Below are positions 23,739 through 35,067 of a stretch of DNA of 64,000 bases, piece after piece. The notes under the pieces were generated by a model, which was not told the origin of the DNA, searched no databases, and saw only the letters and a list, made by a program, of their open reading frames with translations. This DNA is from Protea cynaroides (lineage: Eukaryota; Streptophyta; Magnoliopsida; Proteales; Proteaceae): the NCBI GenBank assembly GCA_028583415.1, contig JAMYWD010001168.1, positions 36,812 through 100,811 of the forward strand. The letters are read 5' to 3'. The position numbers and the translations under genes are program-made. Numbering within the stretch: the first letter of the stretch is position 1; each line of letters begins with the position of its first letter.

Positions 23739-26068
23739 TATTTCTTCTTCTTTCTTTCTTTTTCACAATTTGTCGCGCATAATTTCTTGGCTTCGTCCTC
23801 ATTTATAATACGTCAAGGAGCTGAAGTAAAAAAACTTAGTCGCTTAAGCTATTGTTGCCACAATCCTGATTCATGAGTAAGGTTCAAGGCATGGTACAAA
23901 AAGCTTCTTCCCTTTTTTTTTCTTTTTTTTTTTTTGTTCCTTTGAAAGGTACCCAATGACTTTGACATTTGTTTCAATATTAAAGTTTGGAGTTCAATTA
24001 AGGTTTTCCATAGATGTTCTTCAGCTTTTGGTTATTATTCTTTGGCTAATGCCCCATTCAAGTTAAGTCTAATTCTGAGTCGTTCCTATTAATTATCGGG
24101 GACCATCAGATATTGGTATTGTGAAGATTAATACTGATGCTACTCTTCAAGAAGATCTTCGATATGCTCGCTCCTTGTCTTGTTGAGATTCAGCCGATAA
24201 GTGACGATATTCTTTGTCTAGCTGATATATGTAATGTTATTTTCTTTTCCGTTGTCCCTAGGGAAGCTAATACAGTAGTTCATTATCAAGTTAGAAAGTC
24301 TAGGCCATCTGTGGGGATGTGTCTTTGGTTGATCTCCATTCCTTGGCTCTAGGATCTTTGTGATTCTGAAGTCTCTCAATTGTAACCCGTATCAATTTGC
24401 AATAGAATTTCCTTCTACCCAGAAAAAAGGCATGGTATAGGCATGGTTGAGCGAAACATGACTGAAATGATTATAATATAACAAAATAGATATGGTTAAA
24501 ATATAACAAAACAGCACCACCATCACCATTGTCACTACCGCCAATTCTGTGATCCCAAATCGCGTGACTTCATCAATCCATTACTCTACTTTTGAATGGA
24601 CTCCTCTAGTCTTCCCTCTCCGTACCTTCACTTGGAGAGCCCCCTGGCTGCGTCTCGCCATGGGAGGCTGTAAAGAGAAAGAAGGGAAAGCCTAGGAAAA
24701 GAAAGAGAAGGTTCGGACTTCGGATCGAGATCCCTCCATTTCATTCCTTTATTGCCTTTCGTTTTTCCTGTGGACAGTGAAATCAGTAGTTTCTTGCAGT
24801 TTAGTTTTGTAAATTTTATATATATATATATATATATTTTCCCCTAGGAACTCTAATGCTCTTTCTTGAGAAAAACTCTACTTCGCTTAAAAAAAAAAAT
24901 AGGGCACCACACTTCTTCCTTTAGAAAAAATATGAGTTTCTAGAGGTGAAATCATGGTTTAAGTTTGTGTTATCAAAACGGATATTGGTGTTGGATCGGG
25001 TATTAGATACCGGTATTGGACAATTAAGCATTAAACTACAGATTTCAGCTTTTTTTTTTTTTAAAGTAGACCCTAAGGGAATTGAACTCCTCTTTAAGGT
25101 ATTGATCTTTAGCAATAGAGCTATCTCCTTGGGTTATTCTGGATGTATTTATCTAAAGGCTCTCTCTCATTTCTTCATTTTACGAGTCGTTTCGGTTTAC
25201 AACTCTGCATGAAATTCTTTGGCAATTTCTATCCTATATTTTTCATGTCCACTTTGACGAGTACCAAAAATGAAGAATAATGGTGCTTGAATCAACCGAT
25301 TTGGTCGTCAGATGAGTAAGATATGAGTAAATGAAGTTTAAATAATTAAACTTACGATAATTTGCATGAAAACCCTTGGGATTTTAATATTATTTTTAAA
25401 AAACTCCATTGTACTCATCTCTGGACTAAAATCTTCGTATCTTCTTCTTTTGACGTCAGAATCGAACGATTTTTGTCTCATTTCGAAGGTAATTCCATGA
25501 GATATGCATCCATGCAGATTGCAGCCCATGAGTTTACTGTGGGTCCGCCAAAAACTACCTTGAATCCATAGCAAAAAATCTAAATCTTGCATTAAGACCC
25601 ACAAACCTGCCATTTAAACTCTTGCCTACTGGGGATCATCTCCGTCCATCTCAAAACACCATAGAAAGCATGTCGAGACTGATTGATTGACGAATATAGG
25701 AGTTTCAGTCCCCTCCCCTATACTTTTCCAAGCTTTCACTTTCCTCTCATCTTTTGTTGTTTGCACATCAGCCATTTGTTTACATGTAAAATGACAAAAA
25801 GATTTTAAAAAAATTATAGACTAAGATTTTTCACTCTTTGTTTCAACATTAAATACAAAGAAATAATCCCTGGCCAGTGTTTTCATAATTAGTAAAGCTC
25901 AGTTTGGTCACAAGGGAAATTAAAGAAAAGGGAAGTGAAAATTTTTAAATTTAACGAGGTAGATTGTATAGCTTTAACACAACATGATTGTATAAACTAA
26001 CTAATTATTTTTATCCTAAAAAAATATTTTGTAATAAGAAAAAACATTAAAAGTGTTAAACTATCATA
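23577..26068. repeat. Tandem array unit C (about 2490 bp)
   Basis: It is the third direct repeat with the same order of parts. It has a longer T-tract near 23918-23940 and a longer TA run near 24820-24837 than the other units. It carries the unit C truncated F-box ORF at its left edge. Confidence 0.9.
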
Positions 26069-26230
26069 GGGTAAGAACCTCTCCCAAACCTAGTCAAAAT
26101 CTGCTATTGATCGGAATATTGAAGAAACAAGCGACAACCTGCAAGCATCTCGAGGAGATATGCGAGATAGAATGTCCGCAATAAAATTTTCCCCAAGGGC
26201 GTATAGATCGATGGTGCGCTCTTGCTCCAT
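26069..26230 (-). pseudogene. Truncated F-box exon 1, unit D, with nonsense mutation
   Basis: The start codon at 26228-26230 and the TATA box are present. A TAG at 26090-26092 replaces the Ser codon (TCG in B and C) in DF-DSVWE, ending the frame within the F-box. This copy is not coding. Confidence 0.8.
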
Positions 26231-28176
26231 TATTTCTTCTTCTTTCTTTCTTTTTCACAATTTGTCTCGCATAATGTCTTGGCTTCGTCCTCTTTTATAA
26301 TACGTCAAAGAGCTGAAGTAAAAAAACTTAGTCGCTTAAACTATTGTTGCCACAATCCTGATTCATGAGTAAGGTTCAAGGCAAGGTACAGAAAGCTTCT
26401 TCCTTTTTTTTTTTTTTTTGAGAGGCACCCAATGACTTTGACATTTATTTCAATATTAATGTTTGGCGTCCAATTAAGGTTTTCCATAAACGTTCTTCAG
26501 CTTTTGGTTATTATTCTTAGGCTAATGCCCTCTTCAAGTTAAGTTTAATTCTGAGTCGTACCTATTAATTATCGGGGACCATCTAATATTGGTATTGTGA
26601 AGATTAATACTGATGCTACTATTCAAAAAGATCTTCGATATGCGCGCTCCTTGTCTTGTTGAGAGTCAGCCGATAAGAAACGATATTCTTCGTTTAGCCG
26701 ATATATGTAATGTTATTTTCTTTTCCGTTGTCCCTAGGGAAGCTAATACAGTAGTTCATTCCCAAGTTAGAAAGTCTAGGCCATCTATGGGGATGTGTCT
26801 TTGGTTGATCTCCATTCCTTGGCTCTAGGATCTTTGTGATTCTAAAGTCTCGATTGTAACCCGTATCAGTTTGCAAATGAATTTCTTTCTACCCAAAATT
26901 AAGGCATGGTACAGGCATGGTTGAGCGAAACGTGACTGAAATGATTATAATATAACAAAATAGATATGGTTAAAATATAACAAAACAGCACCACCATCAC
27001 CATTGTCATTACCGCCAATTCTGCGATCCCAAATCGCGTGACTTCATCAATCCATTACACTACTTTTGAAGGGACTCCTCTAGTCTTCCCTCTCCGTTCC
27101 ATCACCAGGAGAGCCCCCTGGCTGCATCTCGCCATGGGAAGCTGTAAAGAGAAAGAAGGGAAAGCCTTGGAAAAGAAAGAGAAGGTTCGGACTTTGTATC
27201 GAGATCCCTCCATTTCATTCCTTTATTGCTTTTCGTTTTTCTTGTGGACAGTGAAATCAGTAGTGTCTAGCAGTTTAGTTTTGTAAATTTTATATATATA
27301 TTTTTTTCCTCTAGGAACTTTAATGCTCTTTCTTGAGAAAAATTCTACTACGCTTAAAAAAAAATATGGCCCCACACTTCTTCCCTTAGAAAAAATATGA
27401 GTTGCTAGAGGTGAAATCATGGTTTAAGTTTGTGTTATCAAAACGGATATTGGTGTTGGATCTGGTATTAGATACCGGTATTGGACAATTAAGCATTAAA
27501 CTACAGATTTCAGTTTTTTTTTTTTTTTTAAGTAGACCCTAAGGAGAATTGAACTCCTCTTTAAGGTATTGATCTTTAGCAATAGGGCTAGTCCTTGGGT
27601 TATTCTGGATGTATTTATCTAAAGGCTCTCTCTCATTTCTTCATTTTACAAGTCGTTTCGGTTTGTAGCTTTGCATGAAATTCTTTGGCAATTTTTATCC
27701 CATATTTTCCATGTCCACTTTGACGAGTACGAAAAATGAAGAATAATGGTGCTTGAATCAACCGATTTAGTCGTCAGATGAGTAAGATATGAGGAAATGA
27801 AGTTTAAATAATTAAAATTACGATAATTTACATGAAAACCGTTGGGATTTGAATATTATTTTTAAAAAACTCTATTGTACTCATCTCTGGACTAAAATCT
27901 TCGTATCTTCTTCGTTCGACATCAGAATCGAATAATTTTAGTCTCATTTCGAAGGTAATTCCATGACCTGTACATCCATGTAGATTGCAGTCCATGACTT
28001 TACTGTGGATCCGCCAAAAACTACCTTGAATCCATAGCAAAAAATCTAAATCTTGCATTAAGACCCACAAACCTGCCATTTAAACTCTTGCCTACTGGGG
28101 ATCATCTCCGTCCATCTCAAAACCCCATAGAAAGCACGTCGAGACTGATTGATTGACGAATTTAGGAGTTTCACTC
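26069..28176. repeat. Tandem array unit D (2108 bp, cut by a Ty3 element)
   Basis: It is the fourth direct repeat. It follows units A-C until TTTCACTC (28169-28176), where the match stops abruptly and Ty3 reverse transcriptase sequence begins. The missing 350 bp is the downstream-flank part of the unit. Confidence 0.9.
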
Positions 28177-28382
28177 TCCGGCCTTGATCTTCAATTGGTG
28201 ATACCTGATCGGAGATCGATCTTTGAGAAAACCTTTGCACCCTGTAACTGGTCAAACAAGTCATCGATCCTAGGCAAAGGATACCGATTCTTGATCGTCA
28301 ACTTGTTCAGCTCACGGTAGTCAATACGTAGCCGTACACTTCCATCCTTCTTCTTGACAAATAATACAGGTGCTCCCCAAGG
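28177..28382 (-). pseudogene. Ty3/Gypsy reverse transcriptase, N-terminal fragment
   Basis: The minus strand reads PWGAPVLFVKKKDGSVRL, DYRELNKLTIKNRYPLPRI, DDLFDQLQGAKVFSKIDLRSG, then frameshifts in what should be YHQLKIK. The element ends at the junction with array unit D at 28176, so the catalytic core, RNase H, integrase and 3' LTR are missing. A stop separates it from the protease frame. Confidence 0.9.
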
Positions 28383-29060
28383 CTATATACTAGGTCGTAT
28401 GAAGCCCTTATCCAACAATTCCTGTAATTGGGTCTTCAACTCCTTTAACTCGGTCGGGGCCATCCTATATGGTGCTTTAGACACCGGCGCCGAACCTGGC
28501 ATAAGGTCTATCACAAATTCTGTAACCCTATCTGGTGGTAAACCTGGAAGCTCCTCTGGAAACACATCTGGAAACTCCCGAACCACATCTATATCTTCCA
28601 TTTTGAGTGACTCTGCCGTGAGATCGACTACAGATACTAGATAACCCACTCCCCCTTTCTCTAAGCATCTCTTAGCTTTTAGGGCGGAGAGGATCAGCTT
28701 CCGCTTCCTAGATAGCTTGATCCCAGCGAAACTATATTCCCTTCCCTCTTTGTCAGTAAGCACAAGCTTCCTTTCACCACATAAAAGGACGGCCGAATGA
28801 TGGCCTAGCCAATCCATTCCCAGGATGACATCAAAGTCTGCCATCTCAAGTAGTACTAGGCTTGCTTCTAAGTCTCGGCCCTCAATACATACAGTACATG
28901 GTCCATAATATTCGGTCAAAGCCACTTCAACTCCTAGTGGAGAGCGAACTATCAAGCTTGGGTTCAAATGCTTGATTGGTAACTCCATTCGCTTCCCAAA
29001 AGAAATAGAAACAAAGGAGTGCGTGGCCCTAGAGTCAAATAATACTCTGGCGGGTATACC
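28383..29060 (-). pseudogene. Ty3/Gypsy protease region
   Basis: It reads ARVLFDSRATHSF (29018-29060) followed by LEMADFDVILGMDWL, RKRKLILSALKA, FPDVFPEELPGLPPDR and PYRMAPTELKELK, the usual protease-to-RT linker of plant chromoviruses. The catalytic DSGATHSF motif has Gly changed to Arg (GGG to AGG class change). The frame is open from 28988 to 28383 (201 codons). It ends with a stop just before the RT fragment. Confidence 0.88.
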
Positions 29061-29821
29061 CGCTACATTTACAATTCCTGGAATTTATTGCCCCTTAGTT
29101 CTACATGCTCATGCAAACTGAAAGAATAAACCAAATAGTAAGGGATAGAGTCGTACCAGTTACCACATCGGGTGATGCGGCTGCCTCTTCCAGTGGTGAC
29201 CGCATACACTTTTCCCTTCTTCGGGGAGCTTGCTTCTAAGGTAGAGTGCAGTTCCTTGCGACATGTCCCAGTGGCGGCCGGTTATAACATTTGATATTTG
29301 GGTTGTGTCCAATGACGTAGCCGCAGTGGTGCCGGGTTGTTTCTCGCAGGTGCTATAGCGGTCTGTGTCCTATATGGGCGGAAGGGTCTATTGTTACCGC
29401 CACCTGAACTGTCACTAGCAGGTCTCTTCACTCCCCTGTTCTGAGCAAAGAAACTGTCCCTCTGACTGGACTCTATCACCCTCACAACCTGCACAACCTC
29501 GTTGTAAATCTTCTTGTCCAGACCCAAGATATGCTCTCTGATGCTTCCACATAGTCCCATAGTGAACCTACGTGTCTTGGTCTCTTCCTCTTGCATACTT
29601 GCCGATGCGAAGAAAAATAACTCTTCGTACCTCTACTGATAAGCATCCACGGTCGACTGAGATTGCTGTAGGTTGAGGAACTCCTTCTCCATTTGATCTC
29701 TGAAACTCTTCGAAAAATATTTATCGAAGAAGACAGTTTTAAACACTTCCCAATCCACCAGTTCCACAGCTAGATGAGCTATGGTTTCGCTCCTTGGAAG
29801 CTCAAGCTCGGTTTCCATGGT
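29061..29821 (-). pseudogene. Ty3/Gypsy gag, C-terminal part
   Basis: It contains DWEVFKTVFFDKYF, SFRDQMEKEFLNLQQ, STVDAYQ, then KTRRFTMGLCGSIREHI and a basic Pro/Arg-rich tail. A zinc-knuckle relic follows around 29258-29300 in another frame, with the second Cys changed to Arg (CYNR, then GHVARNC). About 100-150 residues expected before DWEVFK are absent. At 29821 the sequence switches to an unrelated ORF on the plus strand. The gag is therefore truncated and frameshifted. Confidence 0.85.
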
Positions 29822-30940
29822 TTGATAATAAAAGTATTGAATCAGGGCGCCGGGTCAACCTGGAACAACTGCACCGATTCAATGTGGAGACGGCTTTTGG
29901 CGCTCTAGGTTGGTTGCCGGTTATTTCATACCACGAGACCACACGCCCTAACTTGGTCAAGCACTTCTATGCGGACTTGGAACTTGAAGGGGATGTCGAG
30001 GATATGAACCAGTGTAGGAATCTACGTATCACCAGCTACGTCCGGGGTGTGCATATTTCATTTAACACCCATTAGTTGGCTGATCTTCTTGGGATTCCCA
30101 ACGATGGAGATTTGGTGTACTGCGCCCCCAAGGCGAAAGGTTATTTGACTGATGATTTGCGCCGAGAGATAGCGCATCAGATCTTAAACCCGGAGCCCCT
30201 ATGAAGGCGGCTAGCCGGAGGCCTATACCTCGGGTATATAGTCGCATTATTCAAGACAACATAGTACCACAGAGGCGGCCACTACAGTGAGTTGTCCCAG
30301 CTCACCCAGTACGTCACTTATTGCGTCTGCATAGGGGAGCGGATCTCACTTCCCTACCTCATCATCCGGACTATGCATCGCGCGGCCATGGCCGATCGGG
30401 TCAGCAACCTTCCATATGGCCGTCTCGTCACTTTCCTTCTTCGCCGTCTGGGCGTGAGCTTGAGAGGAGAGGTAGCCGTTGAGGACCCCATGACCTCCGA
30501 CATCGAAAGGGATGCTATACAGAGGATGCAGATGGTCGATCTGCTGGTTAGTGATGACGAGTTGGAGGCTCGCCCTCGTCCACTTGGGAGAGTAGCAGCG
30601 GCGCGCAAAGAAGCAGCCCGCGGCCAATCGCGGCCTATGCGGCAGATTTGGGTGATGACGATGATGACGATATGGTCGGGGAAGCACCGGTGCCCGCCCC
30701 ACCCGCACTGCACCACCACCATCCGTCCCCACGACTGGACCATCTCGGCCTCCTCCCGACTCGGTGATGGGTATATTTATGGAGCTCAGGGATGCTCAGC
30801 GGGAGATGAGCCGTGACTTAGCACAGTTGACTCGCAGCATCCGAGTCACACATGATCAGGTGCACTGGCTCAGGGTTGCTTACGAGCGAGACTATGATAT
30901 CGCGGACCCCATACCTCCTAGGCCCCCTACCCCATGATTT
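29822..30940 (+). pseudogene. Antisense ORF similar to plant-transposon proteins (Transposase_32-like)
   Basis: Read on the plus strand, opposite to the surrounding Ty3 element: LVKHFYADLE, LRITSYVRGVHISFN, LADLLGIPNDG, DDLRREIAHQIL, YCVCIGERISLPYLIIRTM, NLPYGRLVTFLLRRLGV, an acidic Asp-rich stretch, then a coiled-coil-like MELRDAQREMSRDLAQLTRS and a Pro-rich end. This order resembles the family usually named putative plant transposon protein. It has stops (after FNTH, after NPEP, after VALFKTT) and a frameshift near 30640-30770, so it is decayed. It occupies the place of the 5' UTR and gag start. It may be an extra antisense ORF of the element or an inserted piece of another one. Confidence 0.6.
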
Positions 30941-31243
30941 TTCTTTCACTTACTCATGACTATTTTACATATAACAGGGTAACTGTCCGGTTTGTGGACC
31001 GTACCTTGTAGCACTATTTATCAGATACTCATTTTCTTAGTTATTGAAAATTTCAAGGTTTTTCCTAACTAGTGTATGTGCACATGTTAAGTTTCATATT
31101 TAACATAGTATATTATTCTCTTTCTTAGTCCGTCTCAGGTATCAAACAATGCTTAAGGTGCGTTTGTATTAAGATTTTTAATTTTCTCCTAACTCAGTTC
31201 ATCGACTCAGTTAAGTGCAACATGGTTTGTTGGAACAGAGCCC

Positions 31244-31260
31244 GGAGGGCTCGATACCAA
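31244..31260 (-). promoter_or_regulatory. Primer-binding site of the minus Ty3 element
   Basis: The complement begins TTGGTATCGAGCC, close to the initiator-Met tRNA complement TGGTATCAGAGCC with small changes. It lies just inside the LTR end at 31263, as expected for a 5' LTR in minus orientation. Confidence 0.7.
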
Positions 31261-31262
31261 GT

Positions 31263-32026
31263 TTTCACACCCCAACTGATCCAACCGTAACGGTGTGAGT
31301 GAACCGTCATTGAACCAACGGTTCACACGGGATCTCGAATAGGCCGTGTCCACTCATACAAACCATTACACATAACCACAATCGGAATATAAATATACAA
31401 ATGGAAGACTTTAAATAGAATGAACTGAGTATCTATTGATAACTTAAATAAATATCCCATTATCCAAATTCAAACACATAAAATAAATATCTTTTACATC
31501 CCTTTAATATCAAACGAAAATAACTGAAATGAATAAACAAAATCCGACCACAGGTACACGTAGAAAGGGCACTCGCATGAAGCATCATGCTCGTCCTCCC
31601 CTGCTTGTACATCCAGAGCAGCCACACCATCGTACGCCGGAGCGTTCACATAGTCGTCCACAGTGTAACCTGCATCAACATCTAAAAACATGTATATATA
31701 CAAGGGGTGAGCTACCAACATAGCTCAGTAAGACAATCAGACAGTTTCACAATATTATGCATGAGTAACAATCAATTTTATGCTGTGGTCTGGTTTTAAG
31801 TTTGCAATGTGTTATAGAAAGGTTTGGTGGCCCCCACACCTCTATACACGAGTGTGTGGCACCTCATGGATCACACCCCCATTGGGCTACATGCACCCAC
31901 CATGGAATAGAGATAGAGCTAAGATACCCACGTACCTCCCTTGATACTCTACCCATACTAGTACCTAAGCCCCTACTGGCCAGGGCTCGCAAACTGGGCT
32001 CGCAACTAACCAATCCTATATGTCAT
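31263..32026 (-). mobile_element. 5' LTR of minus Ty3 element, 3' portion (split LTR)
   Basis: It starts TTTCACACCCC, a one-base variant of the family end TGTCACACCCC, and follows the LTR at 682-1450 up to CCAATCCTATATGTCA. There it breaks, and plus-oriented LTR sequence begins. The remainder of this LTR is at 38778-40012. It carries the intact small LTR ORF on the minus strand (31494-31721). Comparison with the complete LTR shows about 240 bp lost at the break. Confidence 0.82.
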
Positions 32027-33178
32027 TGATTCTATGCGTGTATGTGTGTATTGCGCATTTAACATGTCATCCAATATTCCTACTATTACTGTTCATGCAT
32101 ATTTAATTTCTTTTATTTATAACATGATGATGATGGTGATGTCAAGAATAGACATGTGAATGTTTGTGTGTGGTTAGTGTATTTGATGCGAGTGGGGCAT
32201 CAGGGGGAGGACGTGATATTATGGTGTGTCCTGGTCACCAGACACTAGCTCTATCTCTACTCAAGTCTTGTCCACTAACATCGTCGTATCGTCATTACCT
32301 TAGCAGAGCTATTACGTCGTAGGGCATCAGGGGAGGTGGTCTTGGACCGTGTAGTCTCTGACTCTGCCAGGGGACCTTAGCTCTATCTCTATGGACGTAT
32401 TGAAGGATGCTGGGGTGAGGCCTTGGATACACTGTTTGACATTAGGATTGGTTAGTTGCGAGCCCAGTTTGCAAGCCCTCGCCAATAGGGGCTTACGTAT
32501 TGGTATGGGAGCATGTGGTACTTTAATGCCGATACCCATTGGGTACACTGTTTCCATGGTGGGTGCATGTGAGACGGCAATGTCGATATTCATTGGGCGG
32601 CTTCACACACTCGTGTATAGAGGTGAGGCTGCCTCCAAACCTTTCTATAGCACATTGCAAACTATGAACCAGACCAAAGATATGAATTGAATGCATGCAT
32701 ATGTTTGTTCTATTTTTTTGTTTACTCACTGAGCTCAAGTTGGAGAGTTGACCCTCGCGCGCATAATTCTTTTTAGTTTCTGATGTTGCAGGTATTACGG
32801 TTGAAGATTATGCCGACACGCCAACATATGAATAGGTGCTGGCTATGATGAGCAAGCTATGAAGGACTATTGTGATATGGTAATCGAGCGTTTCAACTAT
32901 GGATACGCTTAGTGTTAATTTTCGTATTTGGATATTGTAATATGTATTAAATTGTGTTTTGGTTACTTGGAGATAAATGGAATATTAATTATTTATCATG
33001 ACTAGACCTCAGTTCATTATCTGTAAGACTTCCGCTATTTATTTTATTACCTCTGATTAATGTGGAATGTGTTTTGGTTTAACAAAGTGAGAATAGCCTA
33101 TACAAGATCCTGGTTGAACCGTCGGTTTATTGACGGTTCATCACACCATTCTGGTTGGTTCAGAATTGGGGTGTGACA
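32027..33178 (+). mobile_element. 5' LTR of nested Ty3 element, truncated
   Basis: It matches the 3' LTR at 36591-38777 from its base 37599 (TGATTCTATGC) to the end GGGGTGTGACA. The first roughly 1 kb of the LTR is missing. Differences from the 3' LTR are frequent and mostly transitions, so the insertion is old. PBS, gag and the start of protease, which should follow, are deleted. Confidence 0.82.
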
Positions 33179-33829
33179 TGTGTCATTTGGAAAGAAGCTA
33201 AATCTAGCCTTCAGATCTTTAGACTACAAATTGCTTGTACGATCACTATGGGATTAGAAGTGGAATTAGAAAAAGATTATGGACCATGTCCAGTTCTTAT
33301 CGACGAGAAGATTTTAGATGCAACCTTGATTCAACTCGAGATGGCAGACTTTGACGTTATCTTGGGAATGGATTGGTTAGCTTGGCATTCTGCAAACCTA
33401 TTATGTGCAGAAAAGAAATTGACATTTAAAGACAAGGAAGGAGCAGAGTTTAGTTTTGCGGGAACCAGACTTCCCCGTAAACGAAAACTCATCCTCTCTG
33501 CATTAAAGGCTAGAAAATACCTCGAGAAACGAGGATTTGGGTATCTAGTATTCGTGGTTGATCTCACCAAGGAAGTACCACGAATGGAGGATATTGATGT
33601 TGTGCATGACTTTCCAGATGTATTTCCTGAGGAACTACCAGGACTACCACCCGACCGAGCGACAGAGTTCGTTATAGATCTTATACCCGGAGCCGTACTA
33701 GTATTTAAAGCACCCTATCGAATGGTTCCTACTGAACTGAAGGAACTAAAGGTACAGTTACAGGAATTACTGGACAAGGGTTATATCAGACCCAACATAT
33801 CACATGGGGAGCGCCGGTATTGTTTGTGA
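33179..33829 (+). pseudogene. Nested Ty3: protease end and RT linker
   Basis: It reads EVELEKDYGPCPVLID, QLEMADFDVILGMDWLAWH, RKRKLILSALKARKYLE, FPDVFPEELPGLPPDRATEF and the linker ELKVQLQELLDKGYIRPN. The protease active site (DSGA) lies in the deleted part between the LTR and this fragment. A one-base deletion near 33804, within the expected SPWGAPVLFVKKKD, shifts the frame into the next ORF. Confidence 0.88.
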
Positions 33830-35067
33830 AGAAGAAGGACGATAGTGTTCGACTGTGTATAGACTATCGGGAATTGAATAAGCTTACAATCAAGAATCGG
33901 TACCTGTTGCCTTGGATCAATGACTTGTTCGATCAGTTGCAAGGCGTCAAGGTATTCTCCAAGATTGATCTTTGGTTAGGATACCATCAGCTGAAGATTA
34001 AGGAAGGTGATATTCCAAAGACAGCATTCAGAACAAGATATGGACATTATGAATTTTTAGTCATGTCTTTTGGATTAACTAACGCACCCGCGACTTTTAT
34101 GGAACTCATGAATTGGGTATTCCATGATATGCTGGATATGTCAATCATTGTGTTTATTGACGATATATTGGTCTACTCCAAGGACAAGAAAACTCATGTC
34201 ATGAATCTAAGAGCCGCTCTACAGCGTCTAAGAAAAGAGAACCTTTACACCAAATTTACAAAGTGTGAGTTTTGGCTGGATGAGGTCGCTTTCTTAGGCC
34301 ATGTTGTATCCGCTGAAGGAATTAAAATGGATCCTAGCAAAATTGAAGCCAGTGTAAAATGGGAAGCATCTAAGAGTGTTGCAGAAATCAGAAGTTTCTT
34401 AGGTCTAGCTGGGTATTACCGACGATTCGTGGAAGATTACTCCAGAATTGCCGTACCTCTCACCTATTTAACTAAGAAAGGAGAAAAGTTTGTTTGGATC
34501 GACAAATGTGAATATGGTTTTCAAACATTGAAAGCTAGATTGATATCTGCTCCCATCTTAACTATTCCTATTCCAGGACAACCATTTACCTTGTACACTG
34601 ATGCGTCTGGGTTGAGTTTAGGATGTGTGCTTATGCAAGGAGAACAAGTAGTTGCGTATGCCTCAAGACAACTGAAGACACGTGAAAAGAACTATCCCAC
34701 TCATGACTTAGAATTAGCAGCAGTAGTACATGCTGTCAAGATATGAAGACATTATTTGTATGGAGAGAAATTTCAGATTAAGTCAGACCACAAGAGTCTC
34801 ACTTATCTTTTTAATCGAAAGGAGTTGAACATGAGACAAAGAAGATGGCTGGAATTATTGAAGGATTATGATTGCTATATCCAGTATCATCCAGGGAAGG
34901 CTAATGTGGTCGCTAATGCTCTAAGCAGAAAAACAATGATAAAATCCCAAGGAGAGGTTAACACAACTGCGGCAATGTGTGTTACAGAAAAAATATTCAA
35001 TCATGGTAATGAGCAGTTCGTGATAGATGCACCGGGCGGATCAACCAACCAAGTGTTTATTCATTAG
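33820..35067 (+). pseudogene. Nested Ty3: reverse transcriptase and RNase H
   Basis: The RT is nearly complete: KKKDDSVRLCIDYRELNKL, FSKIDLWLGYHQLKI, KTAFRTRYGHYEFLVMSFGL, the catalytic FIDDIL at 34153-34170, and the thumb FLGHVVSAEGI and FLGLAGYYRRFV. RNase H follows (LYTDASGLSLGCVLMQ, YPTHDLELAAVVHA). A TGA at 34744-34746 replaces the conserved Trp of KIWRHYLYG. Beyond it the frame continues with KSDHKSLTYLF and RQRRWLELLKDYDCYIQYHPGK. It is clearly chromovirus-type and not translatable as a whole. Confidence 0.92.

Noticed and set aside
30346..30743. Minus-strand frames of 128-129 codons
   Set aside because: They are shadows of the plus-strand plant-transposon ORF, whose motifs and codon pattern are the better supported reading.
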